NCBI GenBank assembly: GCA_902787555.1
Contig: CADAGO010000001.1
Coordinates: forward strand, 1-64,000
Source of the DNA: an uncultured Bacteroidales bacterium
GTDB taxonomy: Bacteria > Bacteroidota > Bacteroidia > Bacteroidales > Bacteroidaceae
Reading direction: 5' to 3'
Length of the DNA: 64,000 nucleotides
The notes under the pieces are model-generated. The model did not search any database, was not told where the DNA came from, and saw only the letters and a program-made list of their open reading frames with translations. This document shows positions 36,084-48,861 of this stretch, in pieces; position 1 is the first letter of the stretch, and every line of letters starts with the position of its first letter. The position numbers and the translations under genes were made by a program.

Positions 36084-36956
36084 ATGGGAAAAATACCCAA
36101 TTTTCAGAAAACGAAACTACGCTATGGTGCACACTTTGCCGTGATGTCGGCTTTCGATGAAAGGGTGGCACCACTTTGTGAGCAGGAACCGTTGCTCTCG
36201 ACATGGTATGCCGCTTTCAAGTCGGCACTGACGCATCTTGACACAGCAGTGAAGATAGCACGCTCGAGCGATTACAGCAAGCTGATAATGAAGGAGGACA
36301 CGAAGCGCGACCGACTTTACTCGAACGGCAAGATGACCGCTGAAATGTGGTCGGAACTTGGAATCGAACCGCAAGCCACGGCTGCGCGGGCGGTATTGCA
36401 CGAAATCAACATCTACAAAATCGACACGAAGGCTCAATACGACCAGCAGACGGGTCTGATGATAAATTTCCTGCAACCGTTTGAGTCGGCTGAAATGCAG
36501 ACACACTTGACAACCCTCGGGCTGACGGCGGTCTTCACACAGATGAAGGCTGCGAACGAAGAGGTGCGCCGACTGCTTGCCCTGCGCGGCAACGAGCGTG
36601 CCGAAAACGCAGCATACGATCTCAAGTCAGCGCGTCAGGCAACCGACGAAGCCTACGAAAACCTCGTGGAACGCATCAATGCCATTGCACTGATCAATCC
36701 ATCGGAGAGTTGGAACACATTCATTGCGCAGTGGTCGGCTGAAATCGCACGCATCAAGCAGCAGATTCTCAGCCAATCGACGCAGACGGGTGACGACGAA
36801 GGCGGCACGACGCCATCGGGCGGAGACGAAGGCGGCAACGAAACGCCAACAGGCGGCGGTACCGACACAGGCGGGGGCGACACTCCTCCGTCGGGCGGTG
36901 ACGACAACACGGGCGGAGGCGACCCTCCTCCATTCAGCGGCACCGACCAGAATTGA
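36084..36956 (+). CDS. DUF6261 family protein
   Basis: A 290-residue, probably cytosolic and largely helical protein without signal peptide. The front (MGKIPNFQKTKLRYGAHFAV), the FKSALTHLDTAVKIARSSDYS block and DEAYENLVERINAIALI near residue 200 fit the DUF6261 family of Bacteroidales, whose function is unknown. The last 65 residues are low-complexity, made of Gly, Thr, Asp, Pro and Ser with GGDE/GGGDT units. It is preceded by a 388-base leader with five 40-bp repeats and followed by a terminator at 37003. Confidence 0.82.
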   Translation: MGKIPNFQKTKLRYGAHFAVMSAFDERVAPLCEQEPLLSTWYAAFKSALTHLDTAVKIARSSDYSKLIMKEDTKRDRLYSNGKMTAEMWSELGIEPQATAARAVLHEINIYKIDTKAQYDQQTGLMINFLQPFESAEMQTHLTTLGLTAVFTQMKAANEEVRRLLALRGNERAENAAYDLKSARQATDEAYENLVERINAIALINPSESWNTFIAQWSAEIARIKQQILSQSTQTGDDEGGTTPSGGDEGGNETPTGGGTDTGGGDTPPSGGDDNTGGGDPPPFSGTDQN

Positions 36957-37002
36957 CGCCCTACCCTCGCCTATCCTCCGAAAGCGCGAGGGCGAAACAG
37001 AC

Positions 37003-37032
37003 AAAGGATGCGCTCAGTGCGCATCCTTTATT
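37003..37032. terminator. Bidirectional terminator between DUF6261 and aroE
   Basis: AAAGGATGCGC and GCGCATCCTTT form an 11-bp stem, with A residues on the left and T residues on the right, placed between converging genes. Confidence 0.85.
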
Positions 37033-37093
37033 TGTGAGCATGAGAGTGGCGTGGACCGACACATTATTTATATATAAGGGGAAAGAAAGGGAA

Positions 37094-37861
37094 TCAGCGG
37101 TTCCATATCTCCCAAGCAGCCTCCGCCTGGCGGACGAGCATCTCGTAGCCGTTCTTCGTGACGGCACCGCGCTCGCGCCCCTGTCGCAGGAAACGGGTCT
37201 CGGCAGGATTGTACACGAGGTCGAACAGCAGATGGTCGGGGGTAAGCAGTTCGTATGGGATGTCGGCACACTGATCGACGTTGGGAAAAGTGCCGAGCGG
37301 CGTGCAGTTGACGATGACCTTATACTCGCTGAGCCAATATTCATCGAGATCCTCGTAGCGTATGACGCCAGGATTCTTGGGCTGAGCGTCGAACGGCGAG
37401 AGAATGTCCATAATGTGAGAGAGGCTGCGCGACACCGAGAGCGGCTCGATGCCCAACTGCCGCAAGCCGTACCTCACCGCCTTCGAAGCGCCACCCGTGC
37501 CGAGCACAAGCGCCTTCGTGTGATGGGGCTGCAGCAAGGGACGGATGGACTCGCGAAAGCCGATGACATCGGTGTTGAATCCCCGCATGTCGCGGATGCG
37601 GATGACGTTGACCGCCCCAATCGCACGGGCATCGTCGTCGAGGCTGCGCAGAAGCGGGACGACATCCTGCTTGTAGGGAATCGTGACGTTCAGTCCCACG
37701 AGGTCGGGCATCGACTCGATGAGCGGCAACACATCGTCGGCCGACGGCATCTCAAAATTGTCGTAGCGAGCATCGATATGCTCGGCAGCAAACTTCTCGC
37801 CGAAATACTGACGCGAGAACGAGTGCCCCAGCGTCTTGCCAATTAAGCCATATCTTTTCAT
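37094..37861 (-). CDS. aroE: Shikimate dehydrogenase
   Basis: Reduces 3-dehydroshikimate to shikimate with NADPH in aromatic amino acid synthesis. The 255-residue form starts [20 protein letters not shown] (shikimate-binding Ser pair region); other blocks are LNVTIPYKQDV (catalytic Lys), AIGAVNVI, LGTGGASKAV (NADP loop) and VVNCTPLG-like IVNCTPLGTFPN. A frame open to 38119 exists but its extra front is the ubiE sequence in another frame. The ATG at 37861 overlaps the ubiE stop as ATGA. It is the last gene of the TPR-phoH-purC-ubiE-aroE run. Confidence 0.95.
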   Translation of the reverse strand: MKRYGLIGKTLGHSFSRQYFGEKFAAEHIDARYDNFEMPSADDVLPLIESMPDLVGLNVTIPYKQDVVPLLRSLDDDARAIGAVNVIRIRDMRGFNTDVIGFRESIRPLLQPHHTKALVLGTGGASKAVRYGLRQLGIEPLSVSRSLSHIMDILSPFDAQPKNPGVIRYEDLDEYWLSEYKVIVNCTPLGTFPNVDQCADIPYELLTPDHLLFDLVYNPAETRFLRQGRERGAVTKNGYEMLVRQAEAAWEIWNR

Positions 37862-38652
37862 AACTTTCCGTAATACATACAACACATTCCGAATGCCAGG
37901 TAGCGGAAACCGACGTCGCGGAAGCCCGCCTGACGAAAACGCTGAGCCATGTCGTCGCCCTGCGTGATGGCATCCATCGTGGCAGGCAGATAGGTGTAGG
38001 CGCTGCGGTCGTTCGACAGCAACCTGCCCAATACAGGCATGACGAGGTAGCGATACAACCAGAACAACTGACGCATCGGGAACGAGCGCGGCGCACATAG
38101 GTCGATGACAACCATGCACCCGCCGGGCAGCAACACACGGCGCATCTCACGCAGACACACATCGATATGCTCGAAATTGCGCAGCGCGAAAGCCGACATC
38201 ACGACGTCGAACTCACCGTCGGCAAACGACAGACGTTCGCAGTCTTCACGCACAAACCGTATGCGCTGGGCAAGTCCCGCCTCAGCCACCTTGGCGCGAC
38301 CGATCGCCATCATTCCTTCCGAGATGTCGCAGCCAACGATTTCGCCCGGACGAAGACGCCTGCACGCATCGATGGCCAAATCGCCCGTGCCGGTAGCCAC
38401 ATCAAGGATGCGCACCTCAGCGTCGCTATCGCCACGATGTGCCCCTACGTCGGGAGTTCCTATCCCCTCGCCACGGGCACCAAGCAGCTTCTTGATTTGA
38501 TTGATGGCACTGCGACGCCACCAGCGGTCGACGCCGAGCGACAGCGTATGGTTCAGCCCATCATAAGAGGGGGCAATGTTGTCAAACATCGCCTCCACTT
38601 GTTCATGCTTCGCGCCTTCCTGGCTGTAGGGCTTTATCTCTTCGACAGCCAT
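37858..38652 (-). CDS. ubiE: Demethylmenaquinone methyltransferase
   Basis: A 264-residue SAM-dependent methyltransferase that finishes menaquinone, the respiratory quinone of Bacteroidales. It has the family front [23 protein letters not shown] loop [27 protein letters not shown] and [14 protein letters not shown]. An insert of about 20 residues ([18 protein letters not shown]) lies before the SAM loop and is not typical. It overlaps purC by 19 bases and aroE by 4. Confidence 0.93.
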   Translation of the reverse strand: MAVEEIKPYSQEGAKHEQVEAMFDNIAPSYDGLNHTLSLGVDRWWRRSAINQIKKLLGARGEGIGTPDVGAHRGDSDAEVRILDVATGTGDLAIDACRRLRPGEIVGCDISEGMMAIGRAKVAEAGLAQRIRFVREDCERLSFADGEFDVVMSAFALRNFEHIDVCLREMRRVLLPGGCMVVIDLCAPRSFPMRQLFWLYRYLVMPVLGRLLSNDRSAYTYLPATMDAITQGDDMAQRFRQAGFRDVGFRYLAFGMCCMYYGKL

Positions 38653-39584
38653 TCGGTCACATTCTTTTCGATACGCGCTGCAATGTCCTCACACGATTCT
38701 TCCTTCTGGAACTTCTCGCCCGTGATATGCTCATAGAGCTCGATGTAGCGGTCGGACACCGACTGTGCATATTCGTCGGTAATCTCCGGCATCACCTGTC
38801 CGGGCTGATTCATGAAGTTGTGCTCGATAAGCCACTTGCGCACGAACTCCTTCGAAAGCTGACGCTGCGGCTCGCCCTTGGCAAACTTCTCCTCGTAGCC
38901 CTCGGCATAGAAGTAGCGCGATGAGTCGGGCGTGTGAACTTCGTCAATCAGATAGACCTTTCCGTCGCGCTTACCGAATTCGTACTTCGTGTCGACGAGA
39001 ATCAGGCCCTTCTCGGCCGCAATCTTCGTTCCGATGTCGAACAACTTGTAAGTGTACTGCTCCATCAGCTCGTAGTCCTCCTTGCTCACGAGGCCCTGCG
39101 CGATGATTTCTTCCTTCGAGATATTTTCGTCGTGACCCTCGTCGGCCTTGGTTGTCGGCGTGATAATTGGCGTCGGGAACTTCTGGTTCTCTTTCATGCC
39201 CTCAGGCAAAGCCACGCCGCAGAGCGTACGTTCGCCTGCGTCGTAAGCACGCCAAGCGGAACCGGTGAGGTAACCGCGGATAATCATCTCGACGCGGAAG
39301 CCCTCGCACTTCAGTCCCACCGTCACCATCGGGTCGGGAGTAGCGAGCTTCCAGTTCGGAACCACATCGGCCGACGCGTCGAGGAACTTAGCAGCAATCT
39401 GATTCAATACCTGTCCCTTGAATGGGATGCCCTTTGGCAAAACTACATCGAACGCGCTGATGCGGTCGGTAGCCACCATCACCATGATGTCGTTATTAAT
39501 GTCGTACACATCACGTACCTTTCCGTGATACACGCTGCGCTGACCCGGAAAGTTAAAGTTGGTCTGAGTTAATGTTTTCATCAT
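38634..39584 (-). CDS. purC: SAICAR synthase
   Basis: Phosphoribosylaminoimidazole-succinocarboxamide synthase of purine synthesis. The 316-residue protein has [20 protein letters not shown] followed by [27 protein letters not shown], and [14 protein letters not shown] near residue 210, all diagnostic. It overlaps phoH by about 30 bases at its front and ubiE by 19 bases at its end, so these genes are co-transcribed. Confidence 0.96.
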   Translation of the reverse strand: MMKTLTQTNFNFPGQRSVYHGKVRDVYDINNDIMVMVATDRISAFDVVLPKGIPFKGQVLNQIAAKFLDASADVVPNWKLATPDPMVTVGLKCEGFRVEMIIRGYLTGSAWRAYDAGERTLCGVALPEGMKENQKFPTPIITPTTKADEGHDENISKEEIIAQGLVSKEDYELMEQYTYKLFDIGTKIAAEKGLILVDTKYEFGKRDGKVYLIDEVHTPDSSRYFYAEGYEEKFAKGEPQRQLSKEFVRKWLIEHNFMNQPGQVMPEITDEYAQSVSDRYIELYEHITGEKFQKEESCEDIAARIEKNVTEWLSKR

Positions 39585-40557
39585 TGTTCTCTATATTATG
39601 TTTAACCGATTTTGAATCCTCGTAATCTTTGTATGCATTCACGATGCGAGTCACCAGCTTATGCCGCACGATATCCTTGTCGGTCATTTCTATGAAACTG
39701 ATGCCTTTTACGTCCTTCAGCACCTGCATCGCCTCAATCAGTCCGGAGCGGACCGAGCGCGGCAGGTCGATTTGCGTGATATCGCCCGTGATGATCATTT
39801 TTGTATTGTGCCCCATTCGTGTGAGGAACATTTTGATTTGTTGCGTCGTGGTATTCTGCGCCTCATCCAGAATCACCACAGCGTCGTTCAGCGTTCGGCC
39901 GCGCATGAATGCTAACGGCGCAATCTGTATGGTTTGCAATTCCATATACTCCTGCAACTTCTGCGCAGGAATCATATCCTGCAGCGCGTCGTAAAGGGGT
40001 TGCAGATATGGGTCGATTTTGTCCTTCATGTCGCCTGGCAGGAATCCGAGCTTCTCGCCAGCCTCCACAGCCGGACGCGACAGAATGATGCGCCGCACCT
40101 CTTTATTCTTTAACGCGCGAACAGCGAGCGCAATGCTCGTGTATGTCTTACCCGACCCCGCAGGACCGATGGCAAACAACATGTCGTGCGTCTGGTAGTC
40201 GTCCACCAACCGCTTCTGATTCTCGCTCCGCGGCACGATGGCACGCCCGCTGATGCTATAACAGATGGCTGTCGTATCGGCACCGTCGGGATTGAGATTC
40301 CGTCCCTCACCCTTGATGATATGCAGGATTGTCTCCTCGTTCAGCGAGTTATACTTCGCGCAGTAATCCTGAAGAGCCTGAATATGCTCCTCGAACTGAC
40401 ACATCTCCTCCTCGTCGCCCAGCACCTTCATCACGTTACCGCGCGCCACAATCCGCAGCTTCGGATACAATGCCTTGATCATCTGCAAGTTGCAGTTGTT
40501 CACGCCGTAGAACGTTACTAAATCTATATCTTCTAATATGATATGTTTCTCAATCAT
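39553..40557 (-). CDS. phoH: PhoH-family ATPase
   Basis: A 334-residue PhoH/YbeZ-like protein. The N-terminal 100 residues form a KH-like/PhoH-specific region, followed by the ATPase core with [18 protein letters not shown] (Walker A), [38 protein letters not shown] (Walker B) and [11 protein letters not shown]. YbeZ partners YbeY in ribosomal RNA maturation, so a ribosome role is possible. It follows the TPR gene by 29 bases. Confidence 0.93.
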   Translation of the reverse strand: MIEKHIILEDIDLVTFYGVNNCNLQMIKALYPKLRIVARGNVMKVLGDEEEMCQFEEHIQALQDYCAKYNSLNEETILHIIKGEGRNLNPDGADTTAICYSISGRAIVPRSENQKRLVDDYQTHDMLFAIGPAGSGKTYTSIALAVRALKNKEVRRIILSRPAVEAGEKLGFLPGDMKDKIDPYLQPLYDALQDMIPAQKLQEYMELQTIQIAPLAFMRGRTLNDAVVILDEAQNTTTQQIKMFLTRMGHNTKMIITGDITQIDLPRSVRSGLIEAMQVLKDVKGISFIEMTDKDIVRHKLVTRIVNAYKDYEDSKSVKHNIENNDENINSDQL

Positions 40558-40586
40558 CTTTTACGTTTCGTTAATCATACTGCCGA

Positions 40587-42077
40587 CTAAAACGGCTTCG
40601 CACCCGCTGCCAGCGATGTCAGCACTTTATAATAGTTCTCGGGAGCGACACCCATCAGTTCGTTCTCCCACAATTCCCCCACCACATTTGGTGTGTACCG
40701 GCAGGCTATTTCCAGATTCTCGGCAAAGCGCTTCTCAAGTCCCAGCACATAATAACAATATGCGATATAGGGATAAGCCTTCACATGCTCAGGGTTGTCG
40801 GTCTCATGCGTCACCAGCTTTAAGAACATCAATGCAGCCATCATATATTGTCGCCCCATCAACTCCGAGGCAGCATACACCATCACGGCGATGGGATTAT
40901 TGTCTTTCGCCGCTGCCGATATATACATCCCTACAGCTCGTGCCACGTCTCCCTTACTCAGAAGAATATTTCCTTTCTGCACCATGTGGGCAGGATTGTC
41001 GGGCATAATACGCAGCGCATTATTTACTGAACGCATCGCATCGGCGAAATAGCCGCCTTCACGATAGATGTCCGAAATAAACGACCACATGTCGCTCCTC
41101 ATCCCTCTGTCAGATATACAAGGAACGACGACGCTTTGCTTCTCTTTCAGCAGACGATATGCCTCCTCTTTCTTCCCCGACTGCATCATACAGCTTGCCT
41201 GCATAATGCAATAGTAATCATCGCCCGACAGGTTGATATATTTCTGGAATGCCTTCACCGCCTCGTCGTAATTGCCAAGTGACGCAAAACACTGTCCTTT
41301 CACCAACAGAGCCTGCGAATCGTCAGGATCAATCGCGAGCGCAAAATCCACAGAATTGAGAGCGCCTTCTACATCCATGGTCAGCATTTGTAGCGAAGCC
41401 AAATAGGTCCATCCCTGCGGGAGATATGGATTGGAGTCAAGAATATGAGTATACAGCTCGATTTCTTTCTTGTACATGTGATGCTCGTTACATACTCTGG
41501 CAATATCCAAATCGATATCGTCACCAGGAACAGGCACACATTGTTTGATATAGCTGTCCACCCAAAGAGTCAGCATCTCCGCCACATGTTTCTTTTCCGT
41601 CAAATCGGACACAGACATGATGACATGCATAAATGCTTCCCGCTTACGCGTTGCCCCCTCTTCCTGGTTCGGCATATCTTCACATTCCCTCATCTCGATT
41701 TTCAACCACTTCTTGAACAGCTTCTTTGCTTTCTCGTAATCGCGTTCTTTCCCACATGCCAGCTGAGCGTGGAAATAATACACATCGTGGTCTTCCTCGG
41801 GGTCAAGATGCTCCAGAATTGTCTCCGCCTCATCAAATCGGCTCAAACTGATGAGCACATTCGCTTTAAGCGACAGGAGAGCCTCCTCGTTAGGATGAAA
41901 CGCCAACCCGTCTTCAATTACCTCAAACGCCTCCTCCATCGGGTTATGAGTCATATAATATTCGGCAAGGTCGATAAACGCATCGGAGTCAAAGTAGGTG
42001 TTCCTACCTTGACGCCTCGATTGCTGATAGTCTTTCAACAACTCCTGAAATTCTACTGACTCTTCGTAATTATCCAT
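40587..42077 (-). CDS. TPR-repeat protein
   Basis: A 496-residue soluble protein without a signal peptide, made of tetratricopeptide-like helix pairs throughout (for example AFEVIEDGLAFHPNEEALLS, AIDPDDSQALLVKGQCFASL and ALRIMPDNPAHMVQKGNILL). Such repeats act as protein-binding scaffolds; the partner is not evident. It heads the phoH-purC-ubiE-aroE operon by position (29-base gap). Confidence 0.85.
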   Translation of the reverse strand: MDNYEESVEFQELLKDYQQSRRQGRNTYFDSDAFIDLAEYYMTHNPMEEAFEVIEDGLAFHPNEEALLSLKANVLISLSRFDEAETILEHLDPEEDHDVYYFHAQLACGKERDYEKAKKLFKKWLKIEMRECEDMPNQEEGATRKREAFMHVIMSVSDLTEKKHVAEMLTLWVDSYIKQCVPVPGDDIDLDIARVCNEHHMYKKEIELYTHILDSNPYLPQGWTYLASLQMLTMDVEGALNSVDFALAIDPDDSQALLVKGQCFASLGNYDEAVKAFQKYINLSGDDYYCIMQASCMMQSGKKEEAYRLLKEKQSVVVPCISDRGMRSDMWSFISDIYREGGYFADAMRSVNNALRIMPDNPAHMVQKGNILLSKGDVARAVGMYISAAAKDNNPIAVMVYAASELMGRQYMMAALMFLKLVTHETDNPEHVKAYPYIAYCYYVLGLEKRFAENLEIACRYTPNVVGELWENELMGVAPENYYKVLTSLAAGAKPF

Positions 42078-42205
42078 CTACTAACTCGCTAACCGTTAAC
42101 CCTTAATTCGCTAGCCGCTAAACCTTAACCGCTAATCGCTATCCCTTCACACGCTAACCGCCAAACCTTAACCGCTATACCTTTTAACCGCTAATCACTA
42201 ACCAA
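42078..42205. repeat. Degenerate CTAACCGCTAA repeats
   Basis: The gap between glnS and the TPR gene is filled with variants of CTAACCGCTAAACCTTAA, about eight partly decayed copies with period 17 to 30. It contains no start of a gene. Confidence 0.7.
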
Positions 42206-42210
42206 CAATT

Positions 42211-43962
42211 CTATTTCTTCCAATTATCTCTCAGCCCTACCGTACGGTTGAAAATCAGATGTTCCGGTGTTGAATCAGGATCCACGTTATAGTAGCCGAT
42301 ACGCTGGAACTGCAGGTAGTCGAGCGGCTTACGCGTAGTCAGCCACTTCTCTACGTAGGCTTTCTTCACTTCCAGACTATCAGGATTGAGGAATGGGCGC
42401 ATTGCCTCGATTCCTTTCACACCTCCGTGTTCATCGGAATATTTAGCAATCTCATCACGAGGATTCTCCACCATCCACAGACGGTCGTAGTTTCTCACTT
42501 CTGCCTCAATACAATGACGACAGCTCACCCAGTGGATGGTCTTGCCCTTAATTTTCATATTGGCATTCGCCTCGCCTGTCTTGGTCTCTGGAATCAGCTC
42601 AGCATAAATCTCCGTAATGTTACCATCGGCATCTTTCTTGCAGCAATTCTCCTCAGGACAGCGGATAATATACGAGTTCTTCAGGCGCACTTCCTTACCT
42701 GGTCCCAAACGGAAGAACTTAGCAGGAGCATCCTCCATAAAGTCTTCGCGCTCAATCCACAGTTCGCGGCTGAATTCTATCTCGTGCGTTCCGTCGGCTT
42801 CGTTCTCTGGATTGTTTACAGCCGTATAGACTTCCACCTTGTCTTCCGGGAAGTTGGTGATGATGAGTTTCACAGGATCTACGACTGCGCTCACACGCTG
42901 TGCTCGTTTATTCAAGTCATCACGAACAGCACTCTCAAAGAGCGACATCTGGTTCAGCGCATCGAACTTAGTATAGCCAATCTTGTCGATAAAACTCAAG
43001 ATGCCTTCCGGACTGTATCCACGACGTCGGAATCCGCAGATGGTCGGCATGCGAGGATCGTCCCATCCGTTCACCACGCCTTCTTTCACCAGTACCAACA
43101 GGTTGCGCTTACTTAACAGGATGTGTGTGAGGTTGAGCTTGTTGAACTCAATCTGACGTGGACGATTGTCATCAAGCGGTTGGTCGTCGCCATCTACCTG
43201 CTTCGCCCAATCCACGAACAAGTCGTAGAGCGGACGATGACTCACAAACTCGAGCGTACAGATGCTATGCGTCACACCCTCCCAGTAGTCACACTGTCCG
43301 TGGGTGTAATCATACATCGGATAGGCATTCCACTTATGCCCCGTACGCCAATGAGGCAGATTGAGCACACGATACATGATCGGGTCGCGGAAATGCATAT
43401 TCGGGTTCGCCATATCAATCTTTGCACGAAGCACCATGCGTCCCGGCTCCATCTGTCCTGAATTCATCTCTTCGAACAGGCGCAGACTTTCCTCCACAGG
43501 ACGGTCACGATATGGTGAGTTTACGCCCGGCTGCGTAGGTGTACCCTTTTGCTCAGCAATCTGCTCTGAGGTTTGTTCATCCACGTACGCCTTACCTTGC
43601 TTGATAAGTTCTACCGCCAAATCCCACAGCTGCTGAAAGTAATCGCTGGCATAGAGCACATCGCCCCACTTGAATCCCAGCCATTCTATATCGCGCTTGA
43701 TAGCTTCAACATACTCTGTATCTTCTTTCTGAGGATTGGTGTCATCCATACGCAGATTACAAATGCCTCCGTACTTCTTTGCAAGACCGAAGTCGATGGC
43801 GATAGCTTTGGCGTGTCCTATATGCAGATAACCGTTTGGCTCAGGCGGAAAACGTGTTTGCATTCGTCCCCCATTCTTACCCTCTGCCAAATCGTTCTTT
43901 ACAATCTCCTCGACGAAACTAATGGGTTCCGTCCTTACTTCTTCCTTGATTTCTTCTGTCAT
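42211..43962 (-). CDS. glnS: Glutaminyl-tRNA synthetase
   Basis: A 583-residue class I synthetase. The HIGH-type signature is PPEPNGYLHIGHAKAI, the KMSKS-type loop LLSKRNLL, and GWDDPRMPTICGFRRRGYSP between them is specific for GlnRS/GluRS. The C-terminal anticodon-binding beta barrels follow (VKLIITNFPEDKVEVYTA). Six bases separate it from the beta-galactosidase gene upstream, so both may share a transcript. Confidence 0.96.
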   Translation of the reverse strand: MTEEIKEEVRTEPISFVEEIVKNDLAEGKNGGRMQTRFPPEPNGYLHIGHAKAIAIDFGLAKKYGGICNLRMDDTNPQKEDTEYVEAIKRDIEWLGFKWGDVLYASDYFQQLWDLAVELIKQGKAYVDEQTSEQIAEQKGTPTQPGVNSPYRDRPVEESLRLFEEMNSGQMEPGRMVLRAKIDMANPNMHFRDPIMYRVLNLPHWRTGHKWNAYPMYDYTHGQCDYWEGVTHSICTLEFVSHRPLYDLFVDWAKQVDGDDQPLDDNRPRQIEFNKLNLTHILLSKRNLLVLVKEGVVNGWDDPRMPTICGFRRRGYSPEGILSFIDKIGYTKFDALNQMSLFESAVRDDLNKRAQRVSAVVDPVKLIITNFPEDKVEVYTAVNNPENEADGTHEIEFSRELWIEREDFMEDAPAKFFRLGPGKEVRLKNSYIIRCPEENCCKKDADGNITEIYAELIPETKTGEANANMKIKGKTIHWVSCRHCIEAEVRNYDRLWMVENPRDEIAKYSDEHGGVKGIEAMRPFLNPDSLEVKKAYVEKWLTTRKPLDYLQFQRIGYYNVDPDSTPEHLIFNRTVGLRDNWKK

Positions 43963-43968
43963 ATATCT

Positions 43969-47223
<3,255 letters not shown>

Positions 47224-47356
47224 CTATTTATTTCCAATTTAACTATTTACAATTTCAGAGAGACTTCTCACAGAAATAGATTAGTTCGCTCTATGAACAA
47301 ATCTCCCCTTCACCGTTGATGCTTTCCACATCGATGAAAGCCACGCTCCCCATCAT

Positions 47357-47446
47357 CTACAAATAGAAGTCCAAGGGGTTACCCGGGCAACAGCCTATGC
47401 AATTATATCCCTCCTTGTCCAACCAAGGGTTCGTAATCAGTTTCAT
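47357..47446 (-). pseudogene. Start fragment of a PaaI-like thioesterase
   Basis: A 29-residue frame starts MKLITNPWLDKEGYNCIGCC and stops after PGNPLDFYL. The opening NPW..xEGYNCxGCxPxNP is the well-known front of a Bacteroidetes hotdog-fold (PaaI-like) thioesterase, which normally runs to about 160 residues. A promoter-like TAACTTTA lies 25 bases before the ATG. The rest of the gene is missing, so this is a remnant. Confidence 0.6.
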
Positions 47447-47698
47447 GCATGCCGTCAGTTTTCGGGTGTAAAGTTAGCAAATAAATTTGAGTTATAAAGC
47501 AAGAGTCATGAGAAAAATACATTTCCATTACAAGAAGGAGCTATGAGAGGTCTGAATTGTTATTTTCAGATGTGGGATTTATTTGGACAAAGACCAAAAC
47601 GATTACAGACCTAGGTAATAAATTGAAGAACAAAGGAGTCAAATTACCGTATCTAAACAAAACAATAAGAAAGGATGAGACAATAGGCCGTCAGTTAA

Positions 47699-47830
47699 TC
47701 ACCTAAGTTTAAACAGAATAGGAACTGTATATTTCACGCGTACAGGTTGGCCATTTTTAAATCCAGGTTTCCATTTTGGCATAGCCATGATGACTCGTTT
47801 AGCGCCCCCTTGTCGTAACGTCACGAAGTC
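47699..47830 (-). pseudogene. C-terminal fragment of a TonB-like protein
   Basis: Read on the minus strand, the last codons before a TGA give GGAKRVIMAMPKWKPGFKNG followed by QPVRVKYTVPILFKLR. That is the end of a TonB C-terminal domain of the Bacteroidetes type (MPKWKPG..NGxPVRVKYTVPI). Upstream the frame loses similarity within a few codons and meets a stop at about 47886. No start codon or signal anchor remains. Confidence 0.7.
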
Positions 47831-48109
47831 ACATTTGCTTGACAACCTGCCTCACGGTTCTCCACACTGTCACAATGGACGAAGATGCACCTCAAAAATT
47901 AACTTAATCAGCAGCCAACAATTCACACTTAGACAAAGTACACCAGAATAGAGTGTTAATAGAAATAATTGTTACCATTAAGGGAAACATTTGTTACTAT
48001 ACTATGCCGCAAAACATTTCCCTTATAGCAACATGATTAGACTCCACAATATCGTTGGAGCGGCACTTGGATTAACTTATGAATTCAGCAAGTAATTGGC
48101 AGAAAGTTA

Positions 48110-48481
48110 TCAATTCACGATTTCGCGTCCAAAAGGCGTAAGGGCTATTTGTGCTAATTTGAAATGTTGGTTGCCGAATGGAATACCAATGATTGTGATA
48201 TAAAACAAAATGCCGAACAGCACATGGGTCAAACATATCAAGATTCCTCCCAAGAAGAACCACAAAATGTTCATTCCCGTACTTATGCATCCTGTCTTTC
48301 CCGATTGTTTTTTCACTTCCGAGCCGAATGGCCATAATGCCAACACCCCCAGTTTGAAACATTGCAAACCAAAAGGTATACCGATAATTGTTATCAGCAA
48401 TACTACCCCAGCAAGAAAATACTCAATGGCAATTTCTACGCCGCCAAAGATAAACCAAATTATATTACCCAAGATCTTCAT
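48110..48481 (-). CDS. YccF-family membrane protein
   Basis: A 123-residue inner membrane protein with two similar halves, each ending in IIGIPFGLQCFKL/IIGIPFGNQHFKL and AL.PFG, which is the YccF domain pattern. About four hydrophobic spans are visible. Function unknown. The 900 bases between it and the beta-galactosidase gene hold only gene fragments. Confidence 0.88.
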   Translation of the reverse strand: MKILGNIIWFIFGGVEIAIEYFLAGVVLLITIIGIPFGLQCFKLGVLALWPFGSEVKKQSGKTGCISTGMNILWFFLGGILICLTHVLFGILFYITIIGIPFGNQHFKLAQIALTPFGREIVN

Positions 48482-48735
48482 ATACTAATGATTGTCAAGA
48501 TTCACCTACAAAGGTACAACATCTCTATGAAACGACAAAACAATTTCAGGAAAAAAGTCAAAAAAGTAGCACCTTTACCTCCGCTTCACATCCAGATTAC
48601 CTCCCATTTACCTCGCATTTACCTCTATATCACCTCATATTTTTTGAATAGAAATGAATATGAGGGCAATTAGAACTTGAGTAGAGGGAAATGAACGACA
48701 AATAGGAGTTGCTTATGAGATACCTGCGAGGTACC

Positions 48736-48800
48736 ATAGACTTGGTATAGACTTGATATAGACTTGATATAGACTTGATATAGACTTGGTATAGACTTGC
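48736..48800. repeat. Six tandem 11-bp repeats
   Basis: The unit ATAGACTTGAT (or GGT at its end) is repeated six times without a gap. The stretch before it (about 48570-48640) repeats TTTACCTC/ATTACCTC three to four times. There is no gene in 48482-48861. Confidence 0.9.
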
Positions 48801-48807
48801 TTAATAT

Positions 48808-48842
48808 ATTTGGTGTAGCACTTCATCGATGCTACACCAAAT
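48808..48842 (-). terminator. Terminator of the sulfatase-modifier-like gene
   Basis: ATTTGGTGTAGCA and TGCTACACCAAAT form a perfect 13-bp stem with a 9-base loop, 20 bases after the stop of the minus-strand gene. Confidence 0.75.
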
Positions 48843-48861
48843 TTCCATACCGGCATGATTT

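Noticed and set aside
37861-38119. Longer start of aroE at 38119
   Set aside because: The extra 86 codons overlap ubiE out of frame and show no AroE similarity; the ATGA junction at 37861 is the natural start.
48736-48800. Short CRISPR-like array
   Set aside because: An 11-base period with no spacers; a simple tandem repeat.
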